Positions 55,002 through 64,000 of a stretch of 64,000 nt of DNA are shown here, one piece after another. The position numbers were made by a program, and so were the translations under genes. The stretch is taken from NCBI GenBank assembly GCA_043228905.1, contig JBHGNT010000013.1, positions 18,786,001 to 18,850,000 of the forward strand, given 5' to 3'. Source of the DNA: Azolla caroliniana (taxonomy: Eukaryota; Polypodiophyta). The notes below the pieces were generated by a model that was given only the letters and a program-made list of their open reading frames with translations, searched no databases and was not told where the DNA came from. Position 1 is the stretch's first letter, and each line of letters begins with the position of its first letter.

Positions 55002-56369
55002 TCAGGTTTCGTATCTCTGTGAGGGTCCGGCCCCTCCGGTTTTACCTACCCGTTTGTCTTCAACCAGAGCCTCGTAGTTCTGGCAAGCTGCTTCGATGAA
55101 ACCCGTCTTTTCTTCGACCGGGTCACTCCACCCGGTTACCCCCTGGACCCGCTTCTCCGCGCAGTCCGCCTCGTCTTTCTTTAGTCGGGCACCGGCGAGG
55201 CCTTCCAGCACCGTCAGCCAGAACCCGGCTTTGCTCTCCTTCCGGGCCTCACTGCCTCCGACCCGAATACCGGCAGACGCTGAGGAGTGGACAGTCTCCG
55301 CATGCCGGGTCGCCGCCTCTTCCATCAGCCTTTTCATTCCTCCTCGCCCGTCGTTTCGGTTCAGGGCCCTCCGGGTATCGCTGGCGTGCACCCGACCTTC
55401 CCACAGGTACACTACCCGGCTTCTCATAGCCTCCGCAAAGTCCCCACAGTCTTTCCAGATGTGGCCGACCTCGTCGCACCACATGCACCTATTTCCCGCC
55501 AGAGGCCGTCGGTCATGAGCCTGATCGCCGCCTTCCCTCCGAGCCTGGGCGATCTGGAGATCCTTTATCGCTCGTGTCAACTCCTCCAAAGTTGTTCCCC
55601 CGGACGATCCTTTGACCACGCCAGTGGAAGCTGAACCGGTTTCGAGCCACTCCCGGGTCTCTTCCCTTCGCGCCTGCGGTATCGGTTCGGGCTTCCTTGC
55701 TGCGATAGGTCTCGCCCCGGTTGCCTCTGTATCAGCCCACTCCCACTGTTTGTCAAAACGGCCGCTGACTCTTTTTACCGCGGCCCAATCGGCCGTCAGC
55801 CCATCTTCGGTTTCCAGTAAGGAGCCCACTTGCTCCCGATCCCGTGCGTCAACCGATTTGACAAACAGTAGGACACGACTTGTGTCTAGAACGGTCCGGT
55901 CGAGCGCCGAAAGGCGCACAAAGCGTTCCTCAAACTCCCCGAGGAGTATCAACGCATTTCTTCCTTTGTTGGGGGACTCCACCCACTCCATGAAGCCCCG
56001 CTTCGAAAGTCGAAGCGTGTCATCCAACCCGTATTTCTCCAGGAGCCGTCCTTCGAACTCCTCCCAGGTCCGGCTCTCCGCCCGGACCTCGAGCACCTCC
56101 GCATGGATGCTCGGCATCACCACTCGAGGGAATCCAGCAAGACGCCTCTCTTCCAAAATATCCCTCATCAACATCTCCGCCCCGTAGGACGCCAAATAAC
56201 TCGTGGCATCCTTTCCACTGAACCGGCCGATCATACCGACGATCGCCTCAATAGCCCTGTCAAGGGCGCTGGTGCCCTCGCACGCGCTCACTATCCGGTC
56301 CACGGCCGAAGCCATGGCCTCTGCAAGATCCGACCCCCTCATCTTCTGCTCCTTTGCCGCCTGTTTCAC
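55002..56369 (-). CDS. gypsy A gag
   Basis: A 455-codon open frame on minus starting MKQAAKEQKMRGSDLAEAM, 17 bases inside the 5' LTR. The capsid region has MIGRFSGKDATSYLASYGAE, EEFEGRLLEKYGLDDTLRLS and LLGEFEERFVRLSALDRTVL. A CCHC zinc knuckle CMWCDEVGHIWKDC lies near 55475-55495 (residues about 290-305). A charged tail ends PSQRYET. It lacks obvious damage, making it the best-preserved gag in the window. Gag forms the virus-like particle and binds the RNA. Confidence 0.85.
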   Translation of the reverse strand: MKQAAKEQKMRGSDLAEAMASAVDRIVSACEGTSALDRAIEAIVGMIGRFSGKDATSYLASYGAEMLMRDILEERRLAGFPRVVMPSIHAEVLEVRAESRTWEEFEGRLLEKYGLDDTLRLSKRGFMEWVESPNKGRNALILLGEFEERFVRLSALDRTVLDTSRVLLFVKSVDARDREQVGSLLETEDGLTADWAAVKRVSGRFDKQWEWADTEATGARPIAARKPEPIPQARREETREWLETGSASTGVVKGSSGGTTLEELTRAIKDLQIAQARREGGDQAHDRRPLAGNRCMWCDEVGHIWKDCGDFAEAMRSRVVYLWEGRVHASDTRRALNRNDGRGGMKRLMEEAATRHAETVHSSASAGIRVGGSEARKESKAGFWLTVLEGLAGARLKKDEADCAEKRVQGVTGWSDPVEEKTGFIEAACQNYEALVEDKRVGKTGGAGPSQRYET

Positions 56370-56386
56370 GTCGGGTTCACCAAATA

Positions 56387-57035
56387 TGTCGCGTTACTAC
56401 GCGCGTGTGTGGAGAAACAAGGCGGGACCACCGGGGTCTTGAACCGAAGAGCAGGTGATAGGAGGGGAAAGAGAAAGAGTGAGACGACCAGTTACGTATG
56501 AGCAAAGAAACATAGGGACACGGCCCGTCAACGCAGAAAACACGAATGGACACAGAGACAGAGAGACACGAAAGTTTGTATATTAACGAATAACAAATAC
56601 ACAACAGAGCGCGCGAGCGGTTACAACCGAATAGGCCGGCGAACAGATGCCGATGCCTGTTCGTCTGCGCACGAAAGGGGGTAGGATGGAGGTGCTGCCG
56701 GAAGCACACAGGCGTTCCTCGAAGTAGCGCGAGCCTCCCGAAAACCTGCAGAGAAGAGCAATAGAGAACAAACAGAGGAGAAGCGTTCGGTTACGGTCCG
56801 ACAGCACTTCGTCCTCCTCAATGCGCGATCCCTTTCTCCCAGCGCCTCCCTCTCTTTTATAGCTTCAAGAAGGGAGCCGTCTCCCTCATTTACTTCCCAC
56901 CTACCGAATCTAACTCCCAAGATATACCTATGTACGTAATTCTCTATTATATACATTAAGGGGGGCGCACGCGTGGAGAGCCGGTTCACGCGCGATATGC
57001 ACCAATTGCTCTAAGGGACGGTTTTCTTCACGATA
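56387..57035 (-). repeat. gypsy A 5' LTR
   Basis: 649 bp. The outer end on minus reads TATCGTGAAG (TG mutated to TA). The inner end ACGCGACA is followed by TATT, then the likely primer site. Confidence 0.9.
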
Positions 57036-58046
57036 ACGGGTCACTGGTAACACCCATTGCTTCTGTGTTTTTGGTGGGGGTGGTGCCGAGGTGGGAGTAG
57101 GATTCCGAACGGCCGAGGGAGGTGGAGAGGGCAAGGGGTCTTCCCATTCTTCCTGGGTTAACGCCAAAATCTACTCCCGTTGTTTCCATGGTGGTGGTGG
57201 AGAGGTAAGGATGCGACGAGGGGAAAATGAAGGGGGTGGGTAGAGGACTGTCAGGTAATGATTCATCACAGGTAGCAATCGCTTACCGGATTGAAAAGAC
57301 TCCAGCGCTGCCCGGACTCCTTCGTCGGTGATGATTCCCTAATCGATTTTGTCGCCTTCGTACGCTCTGATGATGATGGTAGCCTTATTCTGTGGCATAA
57401 TCGTGGGATTTGTATGCACAAAGGCGTATTCCATCAAAATTTGGGCGATTTCCCCGAAAGACTTGTTTGGTCCTCCGTAAGTGCGGTAAGCTTTTCCCGA
57501 CATCGAATACATCCCAAAGTATTCCTTGAGGGTCATGTGAGGAGGAATCTCGACCTCATGTTCTCCGCCTCGTGTAAGGTCCAGAGCAGCACGAATCATG
57601 TTGTTGGTTACTGTGTCATGGTGGATTCTGCGTGCTATTGCTTGGGCGTCAGGGTGCGCTGGGGCATCGATGACCCGTAAGTAGCTGCCCAATCCTCGTT
57701 GTTGTAGCCAAGAACGGGTTTCCTGCGATGCTGAGAGAGGCATGGTGGACTCAAAGGTTTGCTGACAAGGAGAGTGGGGGGAAGCGATGAGACAAGGGCG
57801 AGACCGAGAGATGGAAGAAGATTGTTGAGTAGGAAACCATTGTTCTGTGCAAGGGCTACGAGGGCGAGAGAAGGCCTGTTTGCGGGAGTGATGAGAACGA
57901 GAGAGAGCTTGGGAACTTGAAAGCTGTGAAGGCAAGAAAGCTTCTGTGTGAGTGGGCGCGTTGTGTGTGGGGTAGTTTCTTTTATGTGACCACCTAGGGT
58001 TTTGTGCAGGGAGAAGATCCTTTAGATTCTTAGTTGTGGCTGCCAT
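57036..58046 (-). pseudogene. N-terminal part of the unknown coiled-coil protein
   Basis: On minus a 235-codon frame starts at 58046 (MAATTKNLKDLLPAQNP). A Ser/Gln/Pro-rich leader is followed by an ordered-looking region: LGSYLRVIDAPAHPDAQAIA, NNMIRAALDLTRGG, MTLKEYFGMYSMSGKAYRTY, SFGEIAQILMEYAFVHTNP. A stop at 57339 is followed by PLPSPPPSAVRNPTPTSAPP (57130), running up to the gypsy A edge. Given strand and position it is probably the start of the protein continued at 49517. I do not recognise the family; the ordered region is the best search query. Confidence 0.5.
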
Positions 58047-58304
58047 AATAAGGTATTATGGCCACGCGTCACAGGAGTGTTATGCTTGCTGTGCATGTTC
58101 CTTAAATATTCTACTTTAAGGTGAAGGTGACTAGTTGGTGCGCCTAAGAAAATGTCATGATTTGGGGTGATTTGTTAGGTAGTTTAGGTAAGGCTAATTT
58201 AAATGCTAAAACTATTCCTAATATATAATTTTGGTGGATAGGTCATTATCTTACCAATGGGGACACGTGGTCTCCTTCGTGGCATCGTCCGTGAACTGGT
58301 CCGT
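58047..58304. other. spacer before gypsy D LTR
   Basis: No gene seen. May hold the promoter of the minus-strand frame starting at 58046. Confidence 0.4.
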
Positions 58305-58973
58305 TGTCGCGTTGCTACGCGTGTGCGTGGAGAACAAGGCGGGACCACGGGGGCCTCGGACCGAGGAATGGCCGAATGAGGGGAGGGGAAGGAAACTAAC
58401 GATGTAATTCTCATGCGCTCAGACCCACAGAATCACAAGAATTGCAACTAACTACAAAACGCGAGATGGAGACAAAACGAATGCCTATGTATATATAAAT
58501 CAAGGTGTTACAACCGGCAAGCCAGCGAGTGATAGGCTCCGACGCCTGCACACACACACAATGCGAGATGGAGACTCTGTCGATAGCACTCGGGCGTCCC
58601 GCGGAGCAAAGTTAGCCTCTCAAAACCTGCACAAAACGATTAAAGGGGACGACAAAGGAGAAGAGAAGGGCTCAGTTCCAGTCCAGCAGCACTTCGTCCT
58701 CTACTAAATGTGATATCTTTTACAATACCTCTCCCTCTCTTTTATAGCCCAAGGAGGGAGGCCGTTACCACCCATTACATTATGTTTATTCCCTGTCCTT
58801 TCGGACAGGGATACGCCTCGATTTTCTCCTAATGAATGCGTGCTACCTAGGATTTCACCTCACCCGACTTATACCTATCTGCGTACTATACAACAAAACT
58901 TGTGCCCACGTGTAAGGGCTGGTTTTCGCACGTTATACCCGGTTTCCGCCTAGGGACGGTTTTCTCCACGACA
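58305..58973 (-). repeat. gypsy D 3' LTR
   Basis: 669 bp, on minus TGTCGTGGAGAAAACC ... GCAACGCGACA, clearly related to the gypsy A LTR (TATA CTATAAAAGAG on minus near 58737). A polypurine tract GGTGGGGGCGGA on minus lies at 58974-58987. Confidence 0.85.
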
Positions 58974-59077
58974 TCCGCCCCCACCTAACCATGCATCCAC
59001 CGGTATGCGCCAAACTTAGACTCTTGCCGCAGAAGACCGGCCCACACTTATCCTCCGTCTTCCGCATCCGCATCCGT
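58974..59077 (-). pseudogene. gypsy D pol end
   Basis: The last codons of the D polyprotein (DADAEDGG on minus, then TAA) and its 3' untranslated part. Left fragment of D; the rest resumes at 63484 after element C. The junction repeats CCGT on both sides of C. Confidence 0.8.
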
Positions 59078-59479
59078 TGTCGTGAAGATCCGTCACTACG
59101 CGCGGATCGTGAGGCGGAACCACCGGGGTTCTGGACCAGAAGGATTTAGAGTCGATACAAGCTTTGGCGAGAAAGTACTTAAGATAGATTGGGAAAGAGA
59201 GAAGATGAGATTACACGATTGATTTCAAAACGAATTTCTTTCTCTTAATTTTCATACCAAAAAAAAACCATGTTTTTCTCCTCCCCCTTCCCTCTTTTAT
59301 AGATGCTCTCATGCATATTATGCATGTGAGGGTACAAGACATGCGTAAATTGCATGTTTGCCATTTGGCGCTTAAGTATTACATGTGGTGCATGCTAACC
59401 ATGTCACTCATTTTAGCACTCATGGATGAGAATTTGCATGTAAAACTACAATGATAGAAATATAATTTAACTAAATACT

Positions 59480-59550
59480 ATGGCTTAATGGTAAGCCATT
59501 TGACTCCTAACTTGGAGGTGCAAGGTTCGAATCCATACCTGCCCTCCTTG
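59480..59550 (+). other. tRNA-like segment in gypsy C LTR
   Basis: D-arm-like GGCTTAATGGTAAGCC and B-box GGTTCGAATCC in tRNA spacing, antisense to the LTR. The T-stem does not pair properly, so it is not a functional tRNA. Confidence 0.6.
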
Positions 59551-59587
59551 TATATGTATATATTTTTATATATTTATTTTATCCAGT

Positions 59588-59765
59588 CGCCGGTTCGCCG
59601 GATACCGTCGCCGGATACCGGTGCCGCCGCTAGATGCCGACGCCGCCGCCAGATGCCGCCGCCGGATACCGCCGCCGGATACCGGTGCCGCCGTCGGATG
59701 CCGATGCCGACGCCGGATACCGGTGCCGCCGCCGGATACCGACGCCGCATGCCACCATTGGATTG
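59588..59765. repeat. GCCGGATACCG tandem repeat
   Basis: About a dozen variants of GCCGCCGGATACCGGTGCC, GC-rich and palindromic. The 5' LTR copy (63003-63085) has about 100 bases fewer, so copy number varies. Confidence 0.85.
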
Positions 59766-60243
59766 CATTCGGATCACCGGCTCCATCGCCGGTCCGGTTT
59801 TGGTTGGCCAAAACCCTTTACGAGTAGCTAGCCACCTCCACTCTAAGTTCAAGTTACCTTGAACTCTCTATGCTCCACACATAGACACAAAGATAATATC
59901 TTTTGCTCCACCTTATATATGATGAGAGCCGTATTTGTCGTGCCTATGTGGGATATCTCACAATTTTCTCTTTTCTTTTCACAAACTTTATACCCTCATA
60001 TCTTGACATTTAGTTGTCCATTTCTCGTGTAATAAAGTGCATTCGAAACCTCCATCATTTTGTACTTAGATATTAAAAATGTTATCTTCACAATTATTGT
60101 ATTACATGAATCATACTCGATTTTGTACGTTTTATGGGATTTTCACACTATTGCCGAAAATCTTCACGACATCCACCCCCACCAAACCGCACGTCCTCCG
60201 GTACGTGCCAAGAAGAGAAGAAGTGAGATTTCGGCTACGATAA

Positions 60244-62945
60244 TCAATTAGATTCCTCCATGTCTTCATTTTCATCCGGCCTATTATGTTCATCGTCGAG
60301 GTAATCGAGGTCAGGATCCTTGTCTTGTCTTTTCTTGAAAAGCTTTACTCTTTTTCCCGCAATGGGTATGGCCAACCTTGATCCGTCTAGTTCTGCAAGG
60401 TGGTATGTGGCATTATCGTTGGCACTTGTCACCACATACGGCCCGAACCATCTTCTTGCGAACTTCCTTGTTGTACTATGTTGATTGTCAAGGGTGTTGT
60501 CGTAAACCAAAACCCAATCCCCTTCTTCAATCTTCTTAGGACGAAGTCGATGCGTGTTGTCGAACCGAACTTTGTTCTTTACTCGGGCTGCCTTCATCAT
60601 CTTTCGCGCTTTTTCTAAATCTTCAGGTCTTCTTTCAAGTTGCCTTATCCGCGCCGCTAATAACTCTTCTCGGCTCATCTCGTTCCCCCACGGTATCGCT
60701 ACCCATGAGGCGATCGTTCTTTCGATGGGCATAATCGGCTTTTGTCCATACATAAGCTCCGTCGGCATATACCCTGTCACTGAGCTATGTGTCGTTCTAT
60801 CGGTCCACAAGGCATAGGGTAATAGTCGTGGCCAATTCCTGACTCGACCGTTGCATGCCCGTACGATGGCTTTAACGATAGGTCCATGCCCTCGCTCGAT
60901 CTTCCCATTTGCTTCCGGATTGTAGGCAGTCGTGAGGGAGAGCTTCACGCCTAGTCTTTCGAAGAGCTCCGTCGCTTCGTGCGCGTCCAACTCCCCTCGG
61001 TCGGCCACTATCTTCCCTACACATCCATATCGGCAAACAACATCTTCAAGTAGAAATTTGCAAACGGCTGAAGTCGTCTTATTTGTCAAGGCTCGTCCTT
61101 CCACTTGATTTGTCAAGTCTTCCCTTGCCAGCGCTAAGTACTTCATTTGTCCCACTCCCATTGCCATCGAGACCAGATCCACCATCCATTTGAAGTGTAT
61201 GGTGAGTGGGTATGTCGGCTTTAACTCATCACGATGACGTATATTTGAATATACTTGGCAAGTTTCGCATGTGGACATGAAATGGAGTACATCTTTGTAC
61301 ATGCTTGTCCACCAGTACTTCTCCTTCAACTTTTCAAACGTCGCCCATGTTCCTCTATGACCTGCCCAAGCACTCTCGTGGAATTCGGTCATCAGCGTCT
61401 CTTGCTCTTCTTTCTTTACCACCACTCGACGTGGTATTCCTGTCCTTTTTTTTGGATGTCGCCAAAGGAATCCTCCCTTCAAGAAGTATCGATAAGCTTT
61501 CTTTCGGATTCGTAGGGCCTCCTCCTTTGTCAACGAAGCATCTGTTGTCAATGTTCTTAGGAATCTACCGATGAGTAACCATTCTCCTTCGTACTCGTTC
61601 TCGTTGAAGGCGTGGAGGGTTTGCGTGTCCTGGTCTTCCGCCGACAATCGAGCCATCTTGAAGAAGTTGAGGGCGACATCTTCATCTTCCGAAACCATGT
61701 TACTTCCATTTGAAAATCTTGCCCTCGACAGCATGTCAGCCATGGCGTTCTTCTTCCCTGCGATGTGACGGATCTCTGGGTTTAAAGACTTGATGTAGGC
61801 GATCCACCTTAGCATAGCAAGATCTGGGGTCGCACATCCCGAGATCATTCCGAGAATTGGGAGACAATCTGTCTCTATTATCACTTCTGACCCGATCAGG
61901 TAATCTTTGTCCGTCTTCACTACCGACACAATACCCCAAAGTTCCCGCTTGACTTGGGCATATCTTTGTTGCCGTTCGCTGAGAACCTTTGCTCCGAACC
62001 GGACGGCATATCGCGCATTATCTTCACCTTCTTGATTGATGACCCACCCGATTCCAGTTGGGCTCGTATCTACGGTCACATAAATTGGTTTCCCTTCGGC
62101 ATAGTCGGCCTTCCTTAGTGTCGGAGCTTCAAGAAGCAGTTTCTTTAATCTTCGCATCGCCTCTGTGTGCTCGTCTCGCCATTCGAACTTTATTCTTTTC
62201 TTTAGTAGTCCATATAACGGTTCGGCGACATGAGCGTAGTGAGGAATCCATATATGATAAAACGCGCACGCTCCAAGGAATCTTCGAACCTCCGTTTGGT
62301 TTTCGCATTCTTCTTTCATGTCTTGGATTGCGTTCACTTTGGATGGCGAGGGCTTCCGGCCGTATGCTCCACACAAGTGACCTACCACCAAGATCTCTGG
62401 TTGCCCGAATGCGGATTTTTCTCCCGAAAATGTCAAATTCGCATCTTCGAACCTTTGAAGCACCTTCTCGCAATCTTTCATATGATCCACAACGAACTTT
62501 CTACAACCTTCCTTATCTTTCGATTCATCTTTCTCCTCATCCGAACATCCTTTTATCGGAACATCATCCAAGAATGGCATCGTGATGTCCGGAATGCAAT
62601 CCTTCAAGACTTTATTCATGGCATTCACCATATGAGCCACCGAGTTCGTTGCGCCTTGGGGTAAGGTACACATCCGCACAAGCCCGATCGGAGTCCTCAT
62701 GGTTGTAATGTCCCGACTGTCGATCGCCAACTGGAATTGGTCATATCCGGAGTAGAGATCGCCAATGGAGTAGATGGACCGGCCCGCAAACGCTTCGGCA
62801 AATTCGTCCACGCTCGGACCGATTCCGGCATTTCGAATTGTCACCTTGTTGACGGGTTGAAGATCTTGGATGAATCGCAATGATCCATTCTTCTTCGGCA
62901 CCATGAACCACCTATTGGAATAAGGAGCATTCGACGGTTCTAGAA
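60244..62945 (-). CDS. gypsy C RT-RNase H-integrase, open but 5'-truncated
   Basis: 886 codons open on minus from 62904, with the frame extending to 62945. RT: VPKKNGSLRFIQDLQPVNKV, GDLYSGYDQFQLAIDSRDIT, MCTLPQGATNSVAHMV, TMPFLDDVPIKG (about 62570). RNase H: VTVDTSPTGIGWVINQEG, KRELWGIVSVVK, IETDCLPILGM, AGKKNAMADMLSRAR. Integrase: zinc finger AWAGHRGTWATFEKLKEKYW...CETCQ; core with HFKWMVDLVSM, GKIVADRGELDAHEA and NPEANGKIERGHG, all three acidic residues present; C-terminal HRLRPKKIEEGDWVLVYDN and RRWFGPYVV. It ends DMEESN, 73 bases before the 3' LTR. No stop is visible, making it the most intact pol here, but RT lacks its N-terminal part. Confidence 0.9.
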
Positions 62946-63483
62946 TCCATACTTGCCCTCCTTGTATATGTATATATTTTTATATATTTATTTTATCTAG
63001 TCGCCGGTTCGCCGGATACTGTCGCCGGATACCGGTGCCGCCGCCGGATGCCGACGCCGCATGCCGCCATCGGATTGCCGTCGGATCACCGGCTCCATCG
63101 CCGGTCCGGTTTTGGTTGGCCAAAACCCTTTACGAGTAGCTAGCCACCTCCACTCTAAGTTCAAGTTACCTTGAACTCTCTATGCTCCACACATAGACAC
63201 AAAGATAATATCTTTTGCTCCACCTTATATATGATGAGAGCCGTATTTGTCGTGCCTATGTGGGATATCTCACAATTTTCTCTTTTCTTTTCACAAACTT
63301 TATACCCTCATATCTTGACATTTAGTTGTCCATTTCTCGTGTAATAAAGTGCATTCGAAACCTCCATCATTTTGTACTTAGATATTAAAAATGTTATCTT
63401 CACAATTATTGTATTACATGAATCATACTCGAGTTTGTACGTTTTATGGGATTTTCACACTATTGCCGAAAATCTTCACGACA
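62946..63483 (-). repeat. gypsy C 5' LTR, truncated
   Basis: Nearly identical to 59535-60171 apart from the shorter tandem repeat. It begins at the B-box-like GAATCCATAC and ends CTTCACGACA, followed by the CCGT duplicate. Confidence 0.9.
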
Positions 63484-64000
63484 CCGTTCCGAGCCGGTCG
63501 TTGTCGCTATCCAGGTTGTCCGGGTCTGGTTCAGCCTCGTGCCGCTTTTTGAATGCTTTGATCCTTTTCCCCACCACTGGTACCGCCATCCTTGTCCCGT
63601 CGAGCTCCGCGAGATGGTAGGTCCCATTGTCGTTGGCGCTTATCACCACATAAGGCCCGAACCACCTCCTTGCAAACTTCTGCATTGCCGGATGCTGGTT
63701 GTCGAGGTTGTTGTCATACACTAGAACCCAGTCGCCTTCCTCGATCTTCCTCGGTCTCAGTCGGTGAGTTCGGTCGAACCATCCTTTTTTCTTTACCCTT
63801 GCCACCCGTAGCTTCTCCGCAGCTCGGTCTTCGCTCCAGCTGCCGAATTCGTGTCGCCAACAGCTCCTCCCGACTCATCTCGTCTTTCCAATCCACCGTG
63901 GCCCATGAGGAGATTGTCTGCTCCGTTCGCATGTTCGGCTTCTGCCCATACATTAGCTCTGTCGGCATGAACCCGGTTACCAAATTGTGTGTAGTTCGGT
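63484..64000 (-). pseudogene. gypsy D integrase C-terminal region
   Basis: On minus: MVTGFMPTELMYGQKPNMRT, ISSWATVDWKDEMSREELLA, then a frame change near 63820, then RLRPRKIEEGDWVLVYDN, KFARRWFGPYVV and LDSDNDRLGT. The frame runs on into 59077 once element C and one CCGT are removed. The element continues beyond the right edge. Confidence 0.85.

Larger units (their letters stand above)
49518..57035 (-). mobile_element. gypsy element A with both LTRs
   Basis: Minus-strand gypsy, about 7.5 kb. 5' LTR 56387-57035 (649 bp), internal gag-protease-RT-RNase H-integrase, 3' LTR 49518-50168 (651 bp). The LTRs differ at roughly two dozen positions by eye (about 96% identity), mostly transitions. A polypurine tract (GGTGGGGGCGGA on minus) adjoins the 3' LTR. 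Directly inside the 5' LTR, TGGTGAACCCGACGTGA on minus is the likely primer site. The flanks CATGG and ACGGG do not form a clear target duplication. A solo LTR (53533-54003) sits inside. Confidence 0.9.
59078..60171 (-). repeat. gypsy C 3' LTR
   Basis: 1,094 bp with 12-bp perfect terminal inverted repeats (TGTCGTGAAGAT / ATCTTCACGACA). TATA CTATAAAAGAG on minus near 59291-59303. U3 contains a tRNA-like stretch and a GC-rich tandem repeat, explaining its greater length than the A and D LTRs. Confidence 0.9.
59078..63483 (-). mobile_element. gypsy element C inserted in gypsy D
   Basis: 3' LTR 59078-60171, polypurine tract and an 886-codon RT-RNase H-integrase frame, then directly a partial 5' LTR (62946-63483). 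Flanked by a 4-bp target duplication CCGT (59074-59077 and 63484-63487). Gag, protease, primer site and the inner half of the 5' LTR are missing through one internal deletion at 62945, so C is dead although its pol is open. Confidence 0.9.

Noticed and set aside
49513-57040. Target duplication for gypsy A
   Set aside because: CATGG and ACGGG match at only two positions; not enough to claim a duplication.

Overview
This window is a repeat-dominated stretch of a large eukaryotic genome, almost certainly a land plant. The evidence is copia (Ty1) elements whose primer-binding sites read TGGTATCAGAGC or a near variant (the plant initiator-Met tRNA site), several Ty3/gypsy lineages, an L1-like LINE, plant-like TATA boxes in the LTRs, and nested insertions throughout. 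I see no intact ordinary host gene. From memory of related repeats I lean towards a non-flowering plant (bryophyte, lycophyte or fern), but nothing here proves it.

Layout. 1-2.9 kb: 5' half of a minus-strand gypsy element (G1). 3.4-6.8 kb: an old plus-strand transposase gene (T0). 7.1-9.2 kb: minus-strand LINE relic. 9.2-13.0 kb: truncated copia E1. 13.0-18.5 kb: an unassigned stretch, then two copia remnants meeting head to head, one carrying a clean solo LTR. 18.5-25.5 kb: DNA transposon T1. 26.0-42.9 kb: a three-level nest, copia E3 (TSD GACCT) containing gypsy F, which contains DNA transposon T2 (TSD CCAA). 43-46 kb: scrambled copia, LTR and simple-repeat debris. 46-58 kb: a decayed minus-strand coiled-coil coding region split by gypsy A (49.5-57.0 kb), which itself holds a solo LTR with heat-shock-element-like repeats. 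58.3-64 kb: gypsy D, interrupted near the end of its integrase by gypsy C (TSD CCGT).

Most unusual content. T1 and T2 are copies of one family. T2 is 7,404 bp, with 33-bp terminal inverted repeats and a 4-bp target duplication. Two divergent genes start about 0.3 kb apart. One (plus strand) is a DDE-type transposase with a C-terminal reader-like barrel. The other (minus strand, six exons) encodes about 968 residues that combine a ParB-like domain with a circularly permuted (beta-class) N4/N6 DNA methyltransferase. The first intron of this gene holds perfect 23-bp palindromes. A transposon pairing its transposase with a bacterial/phage-style ParB-methyltransferase suggests an element that marks DNA, perhaps its own ends. 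Both copies are now damaged: T2's methyltransferase has only two nonsense codons that I can see, but both transposases have lost the third catalytic segment.

Almost every other coding feature is a gag-pol fragment with stops or frameshifts. Many stops look like C-to-T changes (CGA to TGA, CAG to TAG), as expected of methylated, silenced repeats.
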